Assembly (NCBI GenBank): GCA_944325345.1
Contig: CALUZV010000018.1
Coordinates: forward strand, 1 to 64,000
Length of the DNA: 64,000 nt
Origin: an uncultured Parabacteroides sp.
Lineage (GTDB): Bacteria; Bacteroidota; Bacteroidia; Bacteroidales; Tannerellaceae
Direction of reading: 5' to 3'
A program made the position numbers and the translations under genes. The notes beneath the pieces were generated by a model. That model had not been told where the DNA came from. It ran no database searches and saw only the letters and a program-made list of their open reading frames with translations. Shown one piece after another: positions 26,658-37,435 of the stretch (the stretch's first letter is position 1; every line of letters begins with the position of its first letter).

Positions 26658-28191
26658 TGCATTCTTGGGAGATTTGGCATGGGACAAACTTCCCGCAATC
26701 TTACAATATGACCCATCGGCACCGATGCTGTTTAGCAGCGGGCTGTTTTTCTTTCTCTTTATAGGGTTTCTACTCATCTACATACCGCTGCGGAAGCACA
26801 CGCTGGCGAGGATAATTTACGTAACCCTATTTTCACTCTACTTTTATTATAAGAGCAGTGGGCTGTATTTCGGGCTGCTGGTCTTTACAGCCACGTCGGA
26901 CTTCATCATAGCGCAGCTGATGAGCAGGACGGAGAAGCCGATTGGGAGGAAGATGTGGGTAACGCTCAGTCTTTGCGTGAATTTAGGCATGTTGGCCTAC
27001 TTTAAATATACGAATTTCCTGCTGGATATCGGGACATCGTTTCTGCATTCCGTCGGGGTGTGGTTCAATTACGCACCTTGGGCGGAGCTGCCAAAGACAG
27101 AGATGGAGATATTCCTGCCAGTCGGGATATCCTTCTTTACATTCCAGAGCATTAGCTATATAATAGATGTTTACCGCGGGAGGATAGAACCGCTTGGGAG
27201 ATGGATCGACTATGTGTTCTACGTTTCATTTTTTCCACAGCTGGTAGCCGGGCCTATAGTCCGCGCTCGCGATTTCATACCGCAGATATACAAGAACCCG
27301 AGCGTGTCAAAGGCGGAGTTTGGCGAGGGGCTGTTTCTTATTCTCTGCGGATTGCTGAAGAAGTGCGTGATATCCGACTATATAAGCTTGAATTTCGTGG
27401 ATCGTGTCTTTGATGCGCCGCTGCTCTACACTGGGGTGGAGAACTTGCTCGCGGTATATGGATATACGCTCCAGATATACTGCGACTTTTCCGGATATTC
27501 CGATATGGCGATAGGGTTAGCCTTGCTGCTTGGATATAGATTCAATCTTAACTTCGATTCACCCTATCAATCTGCGACGATAACCGAATTTTGGCGCCGT
27601 TGGCATATTTCACTCTCCAGCTGGCTGAAGGACTACCTCTACATATCCCTGGAAGGTAACCGCAAAGGGAAGCTGCGCACCTACGTGAATCTGATGATTA
27701 CCATGTTACTCGGGGGGCTTTGGCATGGAGCCTCGGTAAGTTTCATCCTTTGGGGGGCACTGCACGGCGTAGCCTTGGCAATTCATAAGGCCGTGATGTC
27801 TGCATTCCCGAGCTTCAAGCAGATGGGGAAGGATATGGTTCCTTGGCGCCGCTTTTTGGGGACAATTTTCACGTTTCATTTGGTGGCTTTCGGTTGGATC
27901 ATGTTTCGTGCCGATAGTATGGAGAAAGTGCGGAATATTCTTTCACAGATTGTCGGGAATTTCCATCCGGAAGTATTCGGGCAGTTTATTGTTGGCTACA
28001 AGACGGTGTTTGTCCTCATGATTGTCGGCTATCTTGCGCACTATATCCCTCGTGCCTGGGAGCGACGCATACAACAGGTGGTTACTTCGTCGCCTCTCCT
28101 CTTGCAAGCCGCACTGCTCGCGGTGGCAATATTTATCGTCATCCAATTTAAGAGCGCGGGTGTGCAGCCCTTCATCTATTTCCAATTTTGA
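26647..28191 (+). CDS. MBOAT family O-acyltransferase (AlgI/PatA-like)
   Basis: 514 residues with about ten hydrophobic helices. Conserved MBOAT features: FFPQLVAGPIVRARDFIPQ, YCDFSGYSDMAIG, FWRRWHISLSSWLKDYLYI and the active-site histidine in GGLWHGAS. It moves acyl groups across the inner membrane to the periplasmic SGNH partners encoded by the two upstream overlapping genes. The trio is a self-contained surface-acylation operon. Confidence 0.93.
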   Translation: MENNAFLGDLAWDKLPAILQYDPSAPMLFSSGLFFFLFIGFLLIYIPLRKHTLARIIYVTLFSLYFYYKSSGLYFGLLVFTATSDFIIAQLMSRTEKPIGRKMWVTLSLCVNLGMLAYFKYTNFLLDIGTSFLHSVGVWFNYAPWAELPKTEMEIFLPVGISFFTFQSISYIIDVYRGRIEPLGRWIDYVFYVSFFPQLVAGPIVRARDFIPQIYKNPSVSKAEFGEGLFLILCGLLKKCVISDYISLNFVDRVFDAPLLYTGVENLLAVYGYTLQIYCDFSGYSDMAIGLALLLGYRFNLNFDSPYQSATITEFWRRWHISLSSWLKDYLYISLEGNRKGKLRTYVNLMITMLLGGLWHGASVSFILWGALHGVALAIHKAVMSAFPSFKQMGKDMVPWRRFLGTIFTFHLVAFGWIMFRADSMEKVRNILSQIVGNFHPEVFGQFIVGYKTVFVLMIVGYLAHYIPRAWERRIQQVVTSSPLLLQAALLAVAIFIVIQFKSAGVQPFIYFQF

Positions 28192-28280
28192 TTCAAGAAA
28201 GTGGAAATCTAAGCATTTTTGTATAATAAAATTCCCCGATATCCGTTATACAGTTGTTGAACATCTAAAACAGAATGCCT

Positions 28281-28466
28281 ATGAGTAAATTTTCTACCCA
28301 ATGTATGACAAACAATGATGTAGCGGATAGCCGGGAAGTATTATTTCAAGAGGATAAATATACTTTTCCTCGCAAGGAAACATTAGCTTTCTTGAAACAA
28401 TTTGCCCGTGTTTACCGAGTTGAATCCAAGCTGAATGTCGGCTTATCCGGATTGATATTGAATTGA
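28281..28466 (+). CDS. Small conserved-looking protein upstream of queC
   Basis: 61 residues from ATG 28281 (28275 also possible). The C-terminal half YTFPRKETLAFLKQFARVYRVESKLN...GLILN has the look of a short conserved Bacteroidota protein seen repeatedly in these genomes. Soluble and basic. Function unknown. It lies between the MBOAT gene and the queC promoter. Confidence 0.6.
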   Translation: MSKFSTQCMTNNDVADSREVLFQEDKYTFPRKETLAFLKQFARVYRVESKLNVGLSGLILN

Positions 28467-28494
28467 TGGAGGCAGCTAAGTGGGGAAAAGTTCG

Positions 28495-28502
28495 TATCTT
28501 TG
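28495..28502 (+). promoter_or_regulatory. -7 element TATCTTTG for queC
   Basis: Exact TAnnTTTG; leaves a leader of about 60 bases before ATG 28572 and rules out the longer frame from 28500 as the start. Confidence 0.65.
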
Positions 28503-28571
28503 TCCCCCGAAGCTGCCATCGCAGTTTCCGTGTGCTTGCTAAACCACGTATTAAAAACAAGAAATCAATCA

Positions 28572-29252
28572 ATGGAGAAAAAAAGAAATGCCGCTATGGT
28601 TTGCTTCTCCGGTGGACAAGATTCCACCACTTGCCTGTTTTGGGCAAAGAAGCAGTTTGAAAGAGTCGAGGCTGTATGTTTCACCTACGGGCAGAAGCAT
28701 TCGGCCGAAGTCGAAGTCGCGCGCCGTATCGCAAACGGTGCGAATGTCCCGTTCCATCTATTGGACGTGTCTTTGATAAGCCAGCTGGATAGGAATTGTT
28801 CGCTGACGAACGACGCCGTTGCAATGGATGAAACGAAGCCTACGGATAGCTATCCCAACACCTTCGTCCCTGGCCGCAACATGGTTTTCCTCACGTTTGC
28901 CGCCATCTTGGCTCGTAGCCAGGGAATCTATGACCTCGTAACCGGAGTTTCAGAAGCCGATTACAGTGGTTATCCGGATTGCCGGGATACGTTTATCCGT
29001 TCGCTCAACGTAACGCTGAATCTGGCGATGGACGAACAGTTTGTCCTTCATACGCCCCTCATGAACCGCGATAAATGCGGCGTCTGGGAATTGGCCGACG
29101 AGCTGGGAGTCTTCGACCTTGTGCGCAACGAGACGCTGACTTGCTATAACGGCATCATCGCCGACGGTTGTGGTCATTGCCCTGCCTGCACGCTGAGACG
29201 CAATGGCTTGGAAGAGTATTTGGAAAAGAAAGCGCGACGCGCTAACGCTTAA
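28572..29252 (+). CDS. queC: 7-cyano-7-deazaguanine synthase
   Basis: 226 residues. Converts 7-carboxy-7-deazaguanine to preQ0 with ATP and ammonia in queuosine biosynthesis. P-loop of the PP-ATPase type FSGGQDSTT (residues 12-20), [28 protein letters not shown] and the zinc site [10 protein letters not shown] near the C-terminus. Followed 12 bases later by queF, the next enzyme. Confidence 0.97.
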   Translation: MEKKRNAAMVCFSGGQDSTTCLFWAKKQFERVEAVCFTYGQKHSAEVEVARRIANGANVPFHLLDVSLISQLDRNCSLTNDAVAMDETKPTDSYPNTFVPGRNMVFLTFAAILARSQGIYDLVTGVSEADYSGYPDCRDTFIRSLNVTLNLAMDEQFVLHTPLMNRDKCGVWELADELGVFDLVRNETLTCYNGIIADGCGHCPACTLRRNGLEEYLEKKARRANA

Positions 29253-29264
29253 TCTCTCTTTGAT

Positions 29265-29726
29265 ATGGAACGAAAAGACGAACTTCACCTCTTAGGCCGT
29301 ACAACGACTTACCGTCAGGATTATGCCCCCGAAGTGCTCGAGACTTTCGAGAACCGTCATCAAGAGAACGATTACTGGGTGCGTTTCAACTGTCCGGAGT
29401 TTACAAGCCTTTGCCCCATCACCGGCCAGCCGGATTTCGCCACAATCTATATCGATTATATCCCCGATGTCCGCATGGTCGAAAGCAAAAGCTTGAAACT
29501 TTACCTCTTCAGCTATCGCAACCACGGAGATTTCCACGAGGATTGCGTCAATAAGATTATGAAAGACTTAATCCGATTGATGGATCCGAAGTATATCGAA
29601 GTTACCGGCATCTTCACCCCCCGTGGCGGCATCAGCATCTATCCCTATTGCAATTACGGCAGACCGGGAACGAAGTACGAGAAACTGGCCGAGCAGCGTC
29701 TCTTCAGCCACAATCTCCCTAAATAA
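29265..29726 (+). CDS. queF: NADPH-dependent preQ0 reductase
   Basis: 153 residues, the short (YkvM-type) form. Reduces the nitrile preQ0 to preQ1. Catalytic cysteine C50 in [13 protein letters not shown] with D57, and the QueF signature ESKSLKLYL (about 73-81). It forms an operon with queC; queC and queF cover the last two steps before insertion into tRNA. Confidence 0.97.
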   Translation: MERKDELHLLGRTTTYRQDYAPEVLETFENRHQENDYWVRFNCPEFTSLCPITGQPDFATIYIDYIPDVRMVESKSLKLYLFSYRNHGDFHEDCVNKIMKDLIRLMDPKYIEVTGIFTPRGGISIYPYCNYGRPGTKYEKLAEQRLFSHNLPK

Positions 29727-29757
29727 GAATTTGTCAAACCTATTAAATAAGTATTGC

Positions 29758-31278
29758 ATGCACGAAAGATTAATTATTCTTGATTTCGGCTCACAGACTA
29801 CCCAGTTAATCGGGCGCCGTGTCCGCGAGCTGAACATGTATTGCGAGATAGTGCCTTACAATAAGTTCCCGCACGACGCGACGGACGTGAAGGGGGTCAT
29901 CCTCTCCGGCAGTCCGTATTCCGTCTATGACGCGAACGCCTTTAAGCCCGACCTCAGCGAAATCCGGGGTAAATATCCCGTCCTGGGCATCTGCTACGGC
30001 GCGCAATATCTCGCCTATACCTCGGGCGGAAAGGTGGAGCCTGCCAACTCGCGCGAATACGGCCGTGCCAATCTCGCCAAGGTAGATGCTGCCGACCCGC
30101 TCTTTAAGGGCATCGAGGTGGGCTCGCAGATCTGGATGTCGCACGGCGACACCATCACGCAGCTCCCCGACAACTTCCGCATCATCGCCAGCACTGCGGA
30201 TGTGGAGAATGCCGCTTATCATGTGGATGGCGAAATGACATGGGGCGTGCAGTTCCATCCCGAAGTCTTCCATACGGTGGACGGGACGAAGCTGCTCGAC
30301 AACTTCCTCAACATTTGCGGTTGCGCCAAGGATTGGACTCCGGCTTCGTTCATCGAATCGACCGTTGCCGAGTTGAAAGAAAAACTGGGAGACGACAAGG
30401 TCATCCTCGCCCTCTCCGGCGGCGTGGATTCGTCGGTAACGGCTGTCCTCCTCAACCGGGCCATCGGCAAGAACCTGACGTGTATCTTCGTGGACCACGG
30501 TCTGCTCCGCAAGAATGAATTTGAAAATGTATTGAAAGACTACGAACACTTGGGCTTGAACGTCATCGGTGTCAATGCCAAGGATAAATTCTACAGCGAA
30601 CTGGCCGGCGTCAGCGACCCTGAGCAGAAGCGCAAGATTATCGGCAAGGGTTTCATCGATGTCTTCGACGAGGAGGCTCAGAAGCTGAAGGATATCAAGT
30701 GGCTCGGCCAGGGCACGATTTACCCCGACGTCATCGAGTCGCTCTCCATCACGGGCACGACCATCAAGAGCCACCACAACGTCGGCGGTCTGCCTAAGAA
30801 GATGAACCTCAAACTCGTCGAGCCTTTGCGCCTCTTGTTCAAAGACGAGGTGCGCCGCGTGGGCATCGAGCTGGGAATGCAGGAACATCTGATCAAGCGT
30901 CATCCCTTCCCCGGACCTGGCCTCGGTATCCGTATCTTGGGCGATATCACGCCGGAAAAGGTGCGTATCCTGCAAGATGCCGACGACATCTACATGTCGC
31001 TGATGCGCGAATGGGGCTTGTACGACAAAATCTGGCAGGCAGGCGCTATCTTGTTGCCAATCCATTCGGTAGGCGTGATGGGCGACGAGCGCACGTATGA
31101 GAACACGGTCGCCCTCCGCGCCGTAACGTCGTCCGATGCAATGACGGCGGACTGGGCTCATCTGCCATACGAATTCCTCGCCAAGGTTTCCAACGAAATC
31201 ATCAACAAGGTGAAGGGCGTGAACCGCGTCGTCTATGACATCAGTTCGAAACCGCCTTCGACAATCGAGTGGGAATAA
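29758..31278 (+). CDS. guaA: GMP synthase (glutamine-hydrolysing)
   Basis: 506 residues from [13 protein letters not shown]. The class I amidotransferase domain has catalytic C79 in LGICYGAQ and HGDTI; the PP-ATPase domain has LSGGVDSSV; the C-terminal dimerisation domain holds [15 protein letters not shown] and ends in KPPSTIEWE. Converts XMP to GMP. 31 bases after queF, so it may be read through from the queuosine genes. A longer frame to 29623 overlaps queF and is not used. Confidence 0.98.
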   Translation: MHERLIILDFGSQTTQLIGRRVRELNMYCEIVPYNKFPHDATDVKGVILSGSPYSVYDANAFKPDLSEIRGKYPVLGICYGAQYLAYTSGGKVEPANSREYGRANLAKVDAADPLFKGIEVGSQIWMSHGDTITQLPDNFRIIASTADVENAAYHVDGEMTWGVQFHPEVFHTVDGTKLLDNFLNICGCAKDWTPASFIESTVAELKEKLGDDKVILALSGGVDSSVTAVLLNRAIGKNLTCIFVDHGLLRKNEFENVLKDYEHLGLNVIGVNAKDKFYSELAGVSDPEQKRKIIGKGFIDVFDEEAQKLKDIKWLGQGTIYPDVIESLSITGTTIKSHHNVGGLPKKMNLKLVEPLRLLFKDEVRRVGIELGMQEHLIKRHPFPGPGLGIRILGDITPEKVRILQDADDIYMSLMREWGLYDKIWQAGAILLPIHSVGVMGDERTYENTVALRAVTSSDAMTADWAHLPYEFLAKVSNEIINKVKGVNRVVYDISSKPPSTIEWE

Positions 31279-31299
31279 TCCCCACTTCGACCTGATACT

Positions 31300-31346
31300 A
31301 TGCGCGGATTGTCCGATTCCATGCGGGCAGTCCGCGTATTTTTTTA
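31300..31346 (+). terminator. Terminator after guaA
   Basis: ATGCGCGGATTG pairs with CAGTCCGCGTAT, followed by seven T. Confidence 0.8.
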
Positions 31347-31354
31347 TCCTCGTT

Positions 31355-31605
31355 TTCGTCCGAAAAGTGGTAAAAGCATTAATGAATTTATCAGATTTCG
31401 TAGAAAAAGAGTAAATGTAGCAGGGAATTTACACCTTTTCTGCGAAAAGTGGTAAAGGCATTAAGGAATTTATCAGATTTCGCAGAAAAGTAGTAAATGT
31501 AACAGGGAATTTACACCTTTTCTACGAAAAGTGATAAATGCATTAGGAAAAGTATCATTTTTCGCCGAAAAGTGGTAAATGCAATACGGAATTTACCACT
31601 TTTGA
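31355..31605. repeat. Tandem array of about 41-bp dyad units (array 1)
   Basis: About six contiguous units; 82-base higher-order repeats (31435 to 31516 and 31517 to 31598) split into two 41-base halves. Each unit contains a TTTCnnCGAAA-type dyad and a GTAAAT...ATTTAC dyad. The 31279-31832 interval holds only the guaA terminator, this array and the htrA leader. Confidence 0.85.
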
Positions 31606-31832
31606 AGGCGAAGTTCCCCGCGCGGGAGGAGGCGAATAAGACAATGCGGCATGATGCCAGATTGTCAGTCCGGCGGAATGTTAAAAAGGTACTTTGTATA
31701 ACCGAGAACCTTTAAGCCCGGTTAAGTCGCTCGGAAGGCTCGTTAAAAGTGATAAAAAAAGAGGTGGAAATGAACGAAGTGCCTATTTTTTGATATTCCT
31801 TTGCCGCAGTGAAAACAAAAAAAGAAAAGTAT

Positions 31833-33386
31833 ATGAAACGTATTTGGAGAAATGTAATAGGAGTAGCTGCCGTGGCAGCTATCAGTGCGGGAGCCGCAGT
31901 GGGCACGACCTCATGTCTGATGGAGAACGGCCGGGCCGAGGCAATGGCAGTAGATAGTTTTGAGAATACCTTCAAACAGCCGGTGCGGACGGTAAGCTAC
32001 AATTCCGTGGCTGCGGAAAACATCGACTTCACGGTGGCCGCCGAGAATGCCGTGCACGGCGTGGTGCATATCATGGCGACGACGAAAGCCAAATCGTCGG
32101 GCGGCGGACAATATATCGACCCGTTTGAGTATTTCTTCGGCTTTGGAGGCCGGGGATTCCAGCGTCCGGAGCCGCAGCCGCGCGTAGGTTCGGGGTCGGG
32201 TGTGATTATCTCGACCGACGGCTACATTATCACGAACAACCACGTGGTCGAGGGGGCCGACGAGCTGCAGGTAACGCTGAACGACAACCGGAAGTTTGCC
32301 GCCAAGTTGATTGGGACCGACCCATCGACGGATATCGCCCTGATAAAAATCGAGGCGGAAGACCTGCCGACGATTCCTTTCGGGGATTCCGAGAAGCTGA
32401 AAGTAGGCGAGTGGGTCTTGGCCGTCGGGAATCCGTTTAACCTGACATCGACCGTAACGGCGGGTATCGTCAGTGCGAAGGGCCGTGGCATCTCGATGGG
32501 CGGCGACAAGACGAAAATCGAGTCATTTATCCAGACCGACGCAGCCGTGAACCCCGGAAATAGTGGCGGGGCGCTGGTGAATACGAAAGGAGAGCTGGTC
32601 GGCATCAATACGGCCATCTATTCCGAGACCGGGAACTTCGCCGGCTATTCATTCGCCGTACCTATCAGCATTGCCGGGAAAGTGGCGCAGGATTTGAAGC
32701 AATACGGGACTGTCCAGCGTGCGATGTTGGGCGTGATGATGATTGGCGTGAACGACATCATGGACGGGTTGAGCAATCCGATGGCACCGGACGATTATAA
32801 GAAGGAATTGCAGGAGATGAAGGATAAGATCAAAGTTTCCGAAGGAGCCTACGTTTCCGAGTTTGCCGAGAAGAGCGCGGCCAAAGCTGCAGGCATCGAG
32901 CTGGGCGACGTGATTATCGCCGTCAATGGGACGAAGGTGAAGACCAGCCATGCCCTGCAAGAACAGATTAGCAAATACCGTCCGGGCGACAAGGTGCAGA
33001 TTACGGTCAATCGTAACGGAAGCGAGAAGACATTCTCCGTCGAACTGAAGAATGCGCAAGGCAGCACGAAGGTAGTCAAGGCAAGCGACGGGACGGAAGT
33101 CATGGGCGGCGCCTTCAAAGCTCTGGACGAAAAACAGAAACGTGAACTGGGCGTAAGCTATGGCATCGAAGTTACGGGCCTGACGAACGGCAAGCTCCGC
33201 GATGCCGGCATCAAGAAAGGCTTTATCATCATGGTCGTAAACAACCAGCGCATTAAGACGCCGGAAGACTTGGAGAAGATTGTCGATGACATCCTTCAGG
33301 GACGCACGGACGAACAAGGTCTGTTTATCAAAGGATTCTATCCGAACGGACGGACGAAATACTATGCGATAGACCTTGGGGAATGA
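31833..33386 (+). CDS. HtrA/DegP-type periplasmic serine protease
   Basis: 517 residues. N-terminal export segment (VIGVAAVAAISAGAAVG) followed by TTSC, which could be a lipobox. Trypsin-like domain with catalytic H137 (ITNNHVVEG), D167 (STDIALIK) and S244 (NPGNSGGAL). Two PDZ domains follow (about 275-370 and 420-505, SKAAGIELGDVIIAVNGTKV and LRDAGIKKGFIIMVVNNQRI). Degrades or refolds damaged envelope proteins. Starts at ATG 31833; an earlier GTG at 31809 is unlikely. Confidence 0.95.
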   Translation: MKRIWRNVIGVAAVAAISAGAAVGTTSCLMENGRAEAMAVDSFENTFKQPVRTVSYNSVAAENIDFTVAAENAVHGVVHIMATTKAKSSGGGQYIDPFEYFFGFGGRGFQRPEPQPRVGSGSGVIISTDGYIITNNHVVEGADELQVTLNDNRKFAAKLIGTDPSTDIALIKIEAEDLPTIPFGDSEKLKVGEWVLAVGNPFNLTSTVTAGIVSAKGRGISMGGDKTKIESFIQTDAAVNPGNSGGALVNTKGELVGINTAIYSETGNFAGYSFAVPISIAGKVAQDLKQYGTVQRAMLGVMMIGVNDIMDGLSNPMAPDDYKKELQEMKDKIKVSEGAYVSEFAEKSAAKAAGIELGDVIIAVNGTKVKTSHALQEQISKYRPGDKVQITVNRNGSEKTFSVELKNAQGSTKVVKASDGTEVMGGAFKALDEKQKRELGVSYGIEVTGLTNGKLRDAGIKKGFIIMVVNNQRIKTPEDLEKIVDDILQGRTDEQGLFIKGFYPNGRTKYYAIDLGE

Positions 33387-33423
33387 GAATCTTAATTCTT
33401 CATTCCTAAAGTTAATGGATTAT

Positions 33424-33456
33424 AACAAGCCGAACTTATTGCACGTTCGGCTTGTT
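33424..33456 (+). terminator. Terminator after the HtrA gene
   Basis: Perfect AACAAGCCGAAC/GTTCGGCTTGTT stem, 9-base loop, then CGCTTTT. Confidence 0.85.
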
Positions 33457-33474
33457 CGCTTTTACAGAAAAGAT

Positions 33475-33482
33475 TAATTTTG
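33475..33482 (+). promoter_or_regulatory. -7 element TAATTTTG for the sigma factor gene
   Basis: Matches TAnnTTTG, 31 bases before ATG 33513, just after the HtrA terminator. Confidence 0.55.
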
Positions 33483-33512
33483 CAACCCGAATTTTCAATA
33501 TAGAATCGTTGG

Positions 33513-34373
33513 ATGAGACAATTAAAGATAACAAAGTCCATAACCAATCGCGAAAGCGCTTCATTGGATAAGTATCTTCAGGAGATCGGACGTGAGGATC
33601 TTATTACTGTAGAAGAGGAAGTTGAGTTGGCTCAGGCCATCAAAAAAGGAGATCGCAGAGCGTTGGAGAAATTGACAAGGGCTAACTTGCGTTTCGTCGT
33701 ATCTGTCGCAAAGCAGTATCAAAATCAAGGTTTGAGTTTGCCTGATTTGATTAATGAAGGGAACTTGGGTCTGATAAAAGCGGCGGAGAAGTTTGATGAG
33801 ACACGTGGTTTTAAATTTATTTCGTATGCTGTGTGGTGGATTCGCCAATCTATTCTGCAAGCGCTGGCGGAGCAGTCGCGTATCGTACGTTTGCCCTTGA
33901 ATCAAGTAGGTTCGCTGAATAAAATCAGTAAGGCATTCTCGAAATTCGAACAGGAAAACGAACGCCGCCCTTCTCCGGAAGAACTCGCCGACGAATTAGA
34001 TATTCCGGTCGATAAGATTTCGGATACGTTGAAAGTTTCCGGACGACATATCTCGGTAGATGCTCCGTTTGTAGAAGGAGAAGACAACAGCTTGTTGGAT
34101 GTGCTTGTGAACGATGATGCTCCCGTCGCCGATAAAGCGCTGATGAATGAGTCCTTGTCCAAAGAAATCGACCGGGCTCTTGCTACATTGACCGAAAGAG
34201 AATGCGAGATAATCAAAATGTTTTTCGGTATTGGCTGCCAAGAGATGACATTGGAAGAAATTGGCGATAAATTCGGTCTTACCCGTGAGCGTGTTCGTCA
34301 AATCAAAGAAAAAGCTATCAGGAGATTGAGACAGGGGACACGTAGCAAACTCTTGAAATCATATTTAGGTTGA
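33513..34373 (+). CDS. rpoD: Primary sigma factor (RpoD/SigA type)
   Basis: 286 residues. Contains regions 1.2 ([20 protein letters not shown]), 2.1-2.4 ([36 protein letters not shown]), 3 ([14 protein letters not shown]) and 4.2 ([18 protein letters not shown]). No region 1.1, as is known for the Bacteroidota housekeeping sigma, which recognises the TTTG/TAnnTTTG promoters seen throughout this window. Monocistronic between its own promoter and a strong terminator. Confidence 0.95.
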   Translation: MRQLKITKSITNRESASLDKYLQEIGREDLITVEEEVELAQAIKKGDRRALEKLTRANLRFVVSVAKQYQNQGLSLPDLINEGNLGLIKAAEKFDETRGFKFISYAVWWIRQSILQALAEQSRIVRLPLNQVGSLNKISKAFSKFEQENERRPSPEELADELDIPVDKISDTLKVSGRHISVDAPFVEGEDNSLLDVLVNDDAPVADKALMNESLSKEIDRALATLTERECEIIKMFFGIGCQEMTLEEIGDKFGLTRERVRQIKEKAIRRLRQGTRSKLLKSYLG

Positions 34374-34410
34374 TACCTATCTAAAATAGACACGAAGAAG
34401 AAAAGATTTA

Positions 34411-34452
34411 GAAGGCTTTCTGCTCATTTGGGCGGAAAGCCTTCCTTTTTTT
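34411..34452 (+). terminator. Terminator after rpoD
   Basis: GAAGGCTTTC/GAAAGCCTTC stem followed by CTTTTTTT. Confidence 0.9.
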
Positions 34453-34464
34453 AAAAACTTTTCC

Positions 34465-34472
34465 CATCTTTG
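34465..34472 (+). promoter_or_regulatory. -7-like element CATCTTTG for the GH125-GH109 operon
   Basis: One mismatch to TAnnTTTG; 37 bases before ATG 34509. Confidence 0.45.
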
Positions 34473-34508
34473 CATAGTCGAAAACTAAATTAAAAAAAGA
34501 ATAGACCC

Positions 34509-35984
34509 ATGACTACACGACGTAATTTTCTGAAAGCCGGGGCTGCTTCAATGGCAGGTTTGCTCGCCGGCAGAGATTTGTATGCAACTGTTTCCTCGCT
34601 GGATGATAAATTTGGTGTCGATGCCGTTTCTGAGGCAACGGCTGTTGCGGGGCAGTATGAAAGCAAGCGTCCCGCAGTGTCGGCTCGTAAATTCGTTTCG
34701 GAAGCAGTCGAGAAAAAGATTAGCTCGGTGAAAGCGAAGATTAAAGACCCGAAGTTGGCGTGGATGTTTGAGAACTGTTATCCCAATACGTTAGATACGA
34801 CCGTAGAGTTCAAAATGAAGGACGGACGTCCGGATACGTTCGTCTTGACAGGCGATATCCACGCGATGTGGCTGAGAGATTCTTCGGCGCAAGTTTATCC
34901 GTATGTGGTATTGGCCAAGGAAGATGAGAAACTGAAGCAACTGTTACAGGGCGTGATTCGTCGCCAAGCCGATTGTATCCTTATCGACCCGTATGCCAAC
35001 GGTTTCAACGAAGGCCCGACCGGCAGCCAATGGGAATCGGATTATACGGATATGAAGAAGGAACTCCACGAACGCAAGTGGGAGCTTGACTCGCTCTGTT
35101 ATCCTGTCCGCTTGGCTTACCATTATTGGAAAGAAACGAACGATAATACGCCTTTCGATGCTACTTGGGAGAAATCGATTGCGATGATTTACCAGACTTG
35201 TATCGAGCAGCAGCGTAAAAACGGCAATGGTCCGTATAAGTTCGGCCGTATGACGACAACACAGAGTGAAACGCTGTTGCACCGCTACGGAAACCCTGTG
35301 AATCCGGTGGGTATGATTGTTTCCTCTTTCCGTCCTTCCGACGACTCGACGATTTTCGGATTTTTGGTTCCCTCTAACTTTTTTGCGATAACATCTTTGC
35401 GTCAAGCGGCTGAAATGTTGCGCAAGATTCGGAATAATGCGGATTTGGCCGGGAAGTGCGAGGCTCTGGCGACAGAAGTAGAGACAGCATTGAAGAAATA
35501 TGCTGTTGTAGAGCATCCTGACTTTGGAAAGATTTATGCTTTCGAAGTCGATGGCTTCGGTGGTGTCAATCTGATGGACGATGCCAATGTCCCCAGCCTT
35601 TTGGGTCTGCCGTTCCTCGGTTGCGTTTCGTTGGACGACCCGATTTACCAGAACACGCGCCGTTTCGTTTGGAGCAAGGCGAATCCGTATTTCTTCAAAG
35701 GTACAGCAGGCGAAGGTATCGGTGGTCCGCACGTCGGCATCGATTTCATTTGGCCGATGAGTATCATCATGCGTGCTCACTCTTCGAAGGACGAGAAAGA
35801 AATCCGGGAATGCATCGAGATGCTTCGCGATACGGATGCCGATACGGGCTTCATGCACGAATCATTCCATAAAGATGACCCCAAGAAATTTACCCGCTCT
35901 TGGTTCGCTTGGGCTAATACGCTCTTCGGCGAATTGATTATCCGTTTGCAAAGCGAAGGTAAGTTGAAAGATTTGCTGGGTTAA
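34509..35984 (+). CDS. GH125 exo-alpha-1,6-mannosidase, Tat-type signal
   Basis: 491 residues. The N-terminus [16 protein letters not shown] is a twin-arginine signal. The body matches glycoside hydrolase family 125 (former DUF1237): [53 protein letters not shown] and [17 protein letters not shown]. Family members remove terminal alpha-1,6-mannose from N-glycan-type structures with inversion. Followed after 35 bases by a GH109-like gene, so the pair likely trims host glycans in the periplasm. Confidence 0.93.
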   Translation: MTTRRNFLKAGAASMAGLLAGRDLYATVSSLDDKFGVDAVSEATAVAGQYESKRPAVSARKFVSEAVEKKISSVKAKIKDPKLAWMFENCYPNTLDTTVEFKMKDGRPDTFVLTGDIHAMWLRDSSAQVYPYVVLAKEDEKLKQLLQGVIRRQADCILIDPYANGFNEGPTGSQWESDYTDMKKELHERKWELDSLCYPVRLAYHYWKETNDNTPFDATWEKSIAMIYQTCIEQQRKNGNGPYKFGRMTTTQSETLLHRYGNPVNPVGMIVSSFRPSDDSTIFGFLVPSNFFAITSLRQAAEMLRKIRNNADLAGKCEALATEVETALKKYAVVEHPDFGKIYAFEVDGFGGVNLMDDANVPSLLGLPFLGCVSLDDPIYQNTRRFVWSKANPYFFKGTAGEGIGGPHVGIDFIWPMSIIMRAHSSKDEKEIRECIEMLRDTDADTGFMHESFHKDDPKKFTRSWFAWANTLFGELIIRLQSEGKLKDLLG

Positions 35985-36019
35985 TCCTCATTTATCAACT
36001 CAATTTTAAATAAGAAAAC

Positions 36020-37420
36020 ATGGAGAATACTCGTCGTTCATTCTTAAAGAAAGTGTCGGCTGCCGGACTTGGCGTGGCAGGTTTGGCCGTAACGAACGGT
36101 GCGGCTGCCTCAGTTTTGCAGCCGGAAACAAAGGCAGCGAAGAAACCTGCAGGTAAAGATGATGGCAAACTTCGCTTTGGTTTCATCGGTACGGGTTCGC
36201 GTTGCCAGGAACATATTAATAATGTATTAGCTATCCCGGGCAACAAGATTGTCGCTATCTGCGATATCCAGCAAGGCCCTCTGCAGAGTACATTGAAGCA
36301 TATTGCGAAATTCGGTGTGCCCGAGCCTAAGGTTTACACTGGCAGTGAGCGTGCTTTCGAGCAGATGCTCAACAACGAAGAATTTGATTGTGTCATCATC
36401 GCCAGTCCGTGGGAATGGCACGTGCCGATGTCGGTCGCTGCGATGAAGGCTGGTGTCCCTTACGTCGGTGTGGAAGTTTCCGCTGCCAACACGCTGGAGG
36501 AATGCTGGGATTTGGTCAATGTCTCCGAATCGACCGGTAGCCAGCTGAATATCATGGAGAATGTCTGCTACCGCCGCGACTGCATGGCTGCGCTTAACAT
36601 GGTTCGTCAGGGTTTATTCGGTGAATTGCTGCACGCGACTTGCGGTTACGAGCACGACCTTCGCGATGTGAAGTTCAACGACGGACAGCATTACAGCTAT
36701 CAGCCCGGTGGCGAACTCCGCATGGGTCCTACGGCCTACGCTGAGGCACAATGGCGCACGAATCACTCGGTTCACCGCAACGGCGACATTTACCCGACGC
36801 ACGGTGTGGGCCCGGTTGCCAACTGCTTGAACATTAACCGTGGCAACCGCTTCCTCTCGCTCACGGCAATGGCTACCCAGACGCGCGGCTTGCACAAATT
36901 CATCGTCGATAACGGTGGCGAGCATCATCCGCTGGCCAACGTCCGCTTCAACTTGGGCGACATCGTAACCTCGATGATTAAATGCGCCAACGGACAGACC
37001 GTCATCGTAACGCATGACACGAACTCTCCGCGTCCCTACTCGCTCGGCTTCCGCATCCAAGGAACCGAAGGCTTGTGGATGAACGACGGCGACCACGTCT
37101 ATGTCCAAGGCAAATCGAAGCCCCACCGTTGGGACGACTCGGAGACATGGTTCAAGCAGTACGACCACAAGCTCTGGGCAGAGCACGAGGCGCAGGCTGC
37201 CGAAGCCGGCCACGGCGGTATGGACTACGTGATGATGTTCGACTTCATCAACGCCATCCGCAACAAGAAACCGGCTCCGATGGATTGCTATGACGCCGCA
37301 GCCTGGAGCGCCGTTTCCGCCCTCTCCGAGATGTCCATCGCACGCGGCGGTGCCGTCGTAGACTTCCCGGATTTCACTCGCGGACAGTGGATTCGTCGCA
37401 CGCCGGCGTTTGCGCTCTAA
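36020..37420 (+). CDS. Gfo/Idh/MocA-fold protein of GH109 type, Tat-type signal
   Basis: 466 residues. Tat motif NTRRSFLKKVSAAGLG. NAD-binding FGFIGTGSRCQEHI, then VIIASPWEWHVPMSVAAMKAG and GVEVSAANTLEECWDLV. The block NGDIYPTHGVGPVANCLNIN and the C-terminal GGMDYVMMFDFINAIRN are typical of GH109 alpha-N-acetylgalactosaminidases, which use NAD+ in an elimination/addition mechanism. Substrate (A-antigen or mucin GalNAc) is inferred from the family. Operon partner of GH125. Confidence 0.9.
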   Translation: MENTRRSFLKKVSAAGLGVAGLAVTNGAAASVLQPETKAAKKPAGKDDGKLRFGFIGTGSRCQEHINNVLAIPGNKIVAICDIQQGPLQSTLKHIAKFGVPEPKVYTGSERAFEQMLNNEEFDCVIIASPWEWHVPMSVAAMKAGVPYVGVEVSAANTLEECWDLVNVSESTGSQLNIMENVCYRRDCMAALNMVRQGLFGELLHATCGYEHDLRDVKFNDGQHYSYQPGGELRMGPTAYAEAQWRTNHSVHRNGDIYPTHGVGPVANCLNINRGNRFLSLTAMATQTRGLHKFIVDNGGEHHPLANVRFNLGDIVTSMIKCANGQTVIVTHDTNSPRPYSLGFRIQGTEGLWMNDGDHVYVQGKSKPHRWDDSETWFKQYDHKLWAEHEAQAAEAGHGGMDYVMMFDFINAIRNKKPAPMDCYDAAAWSAVSALSEMSIARGGAVVDFPDFTRGQWIRRTPAFAL

Positions 37421-37435
37421 TTGTAGGTTAAAAGA

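Noticed and set aside
28503..28571. preQ1 riboswitch ahead of queC
   Set aside because: The leader is about 60 bases but lacks the C-rich loop and A-rich tail of preQ1-I and the fold of preQ1-II.
29806..31161. 451-codon minus-strand open frame
   Set aside because: Fully antisense to guaA, which has all catalytic motifs; it is a codon-bias shadow. The same applies to long frames opposite metH (19502-20803), the DUF3987 gene (13976-15196) and pgk (7678-8415).
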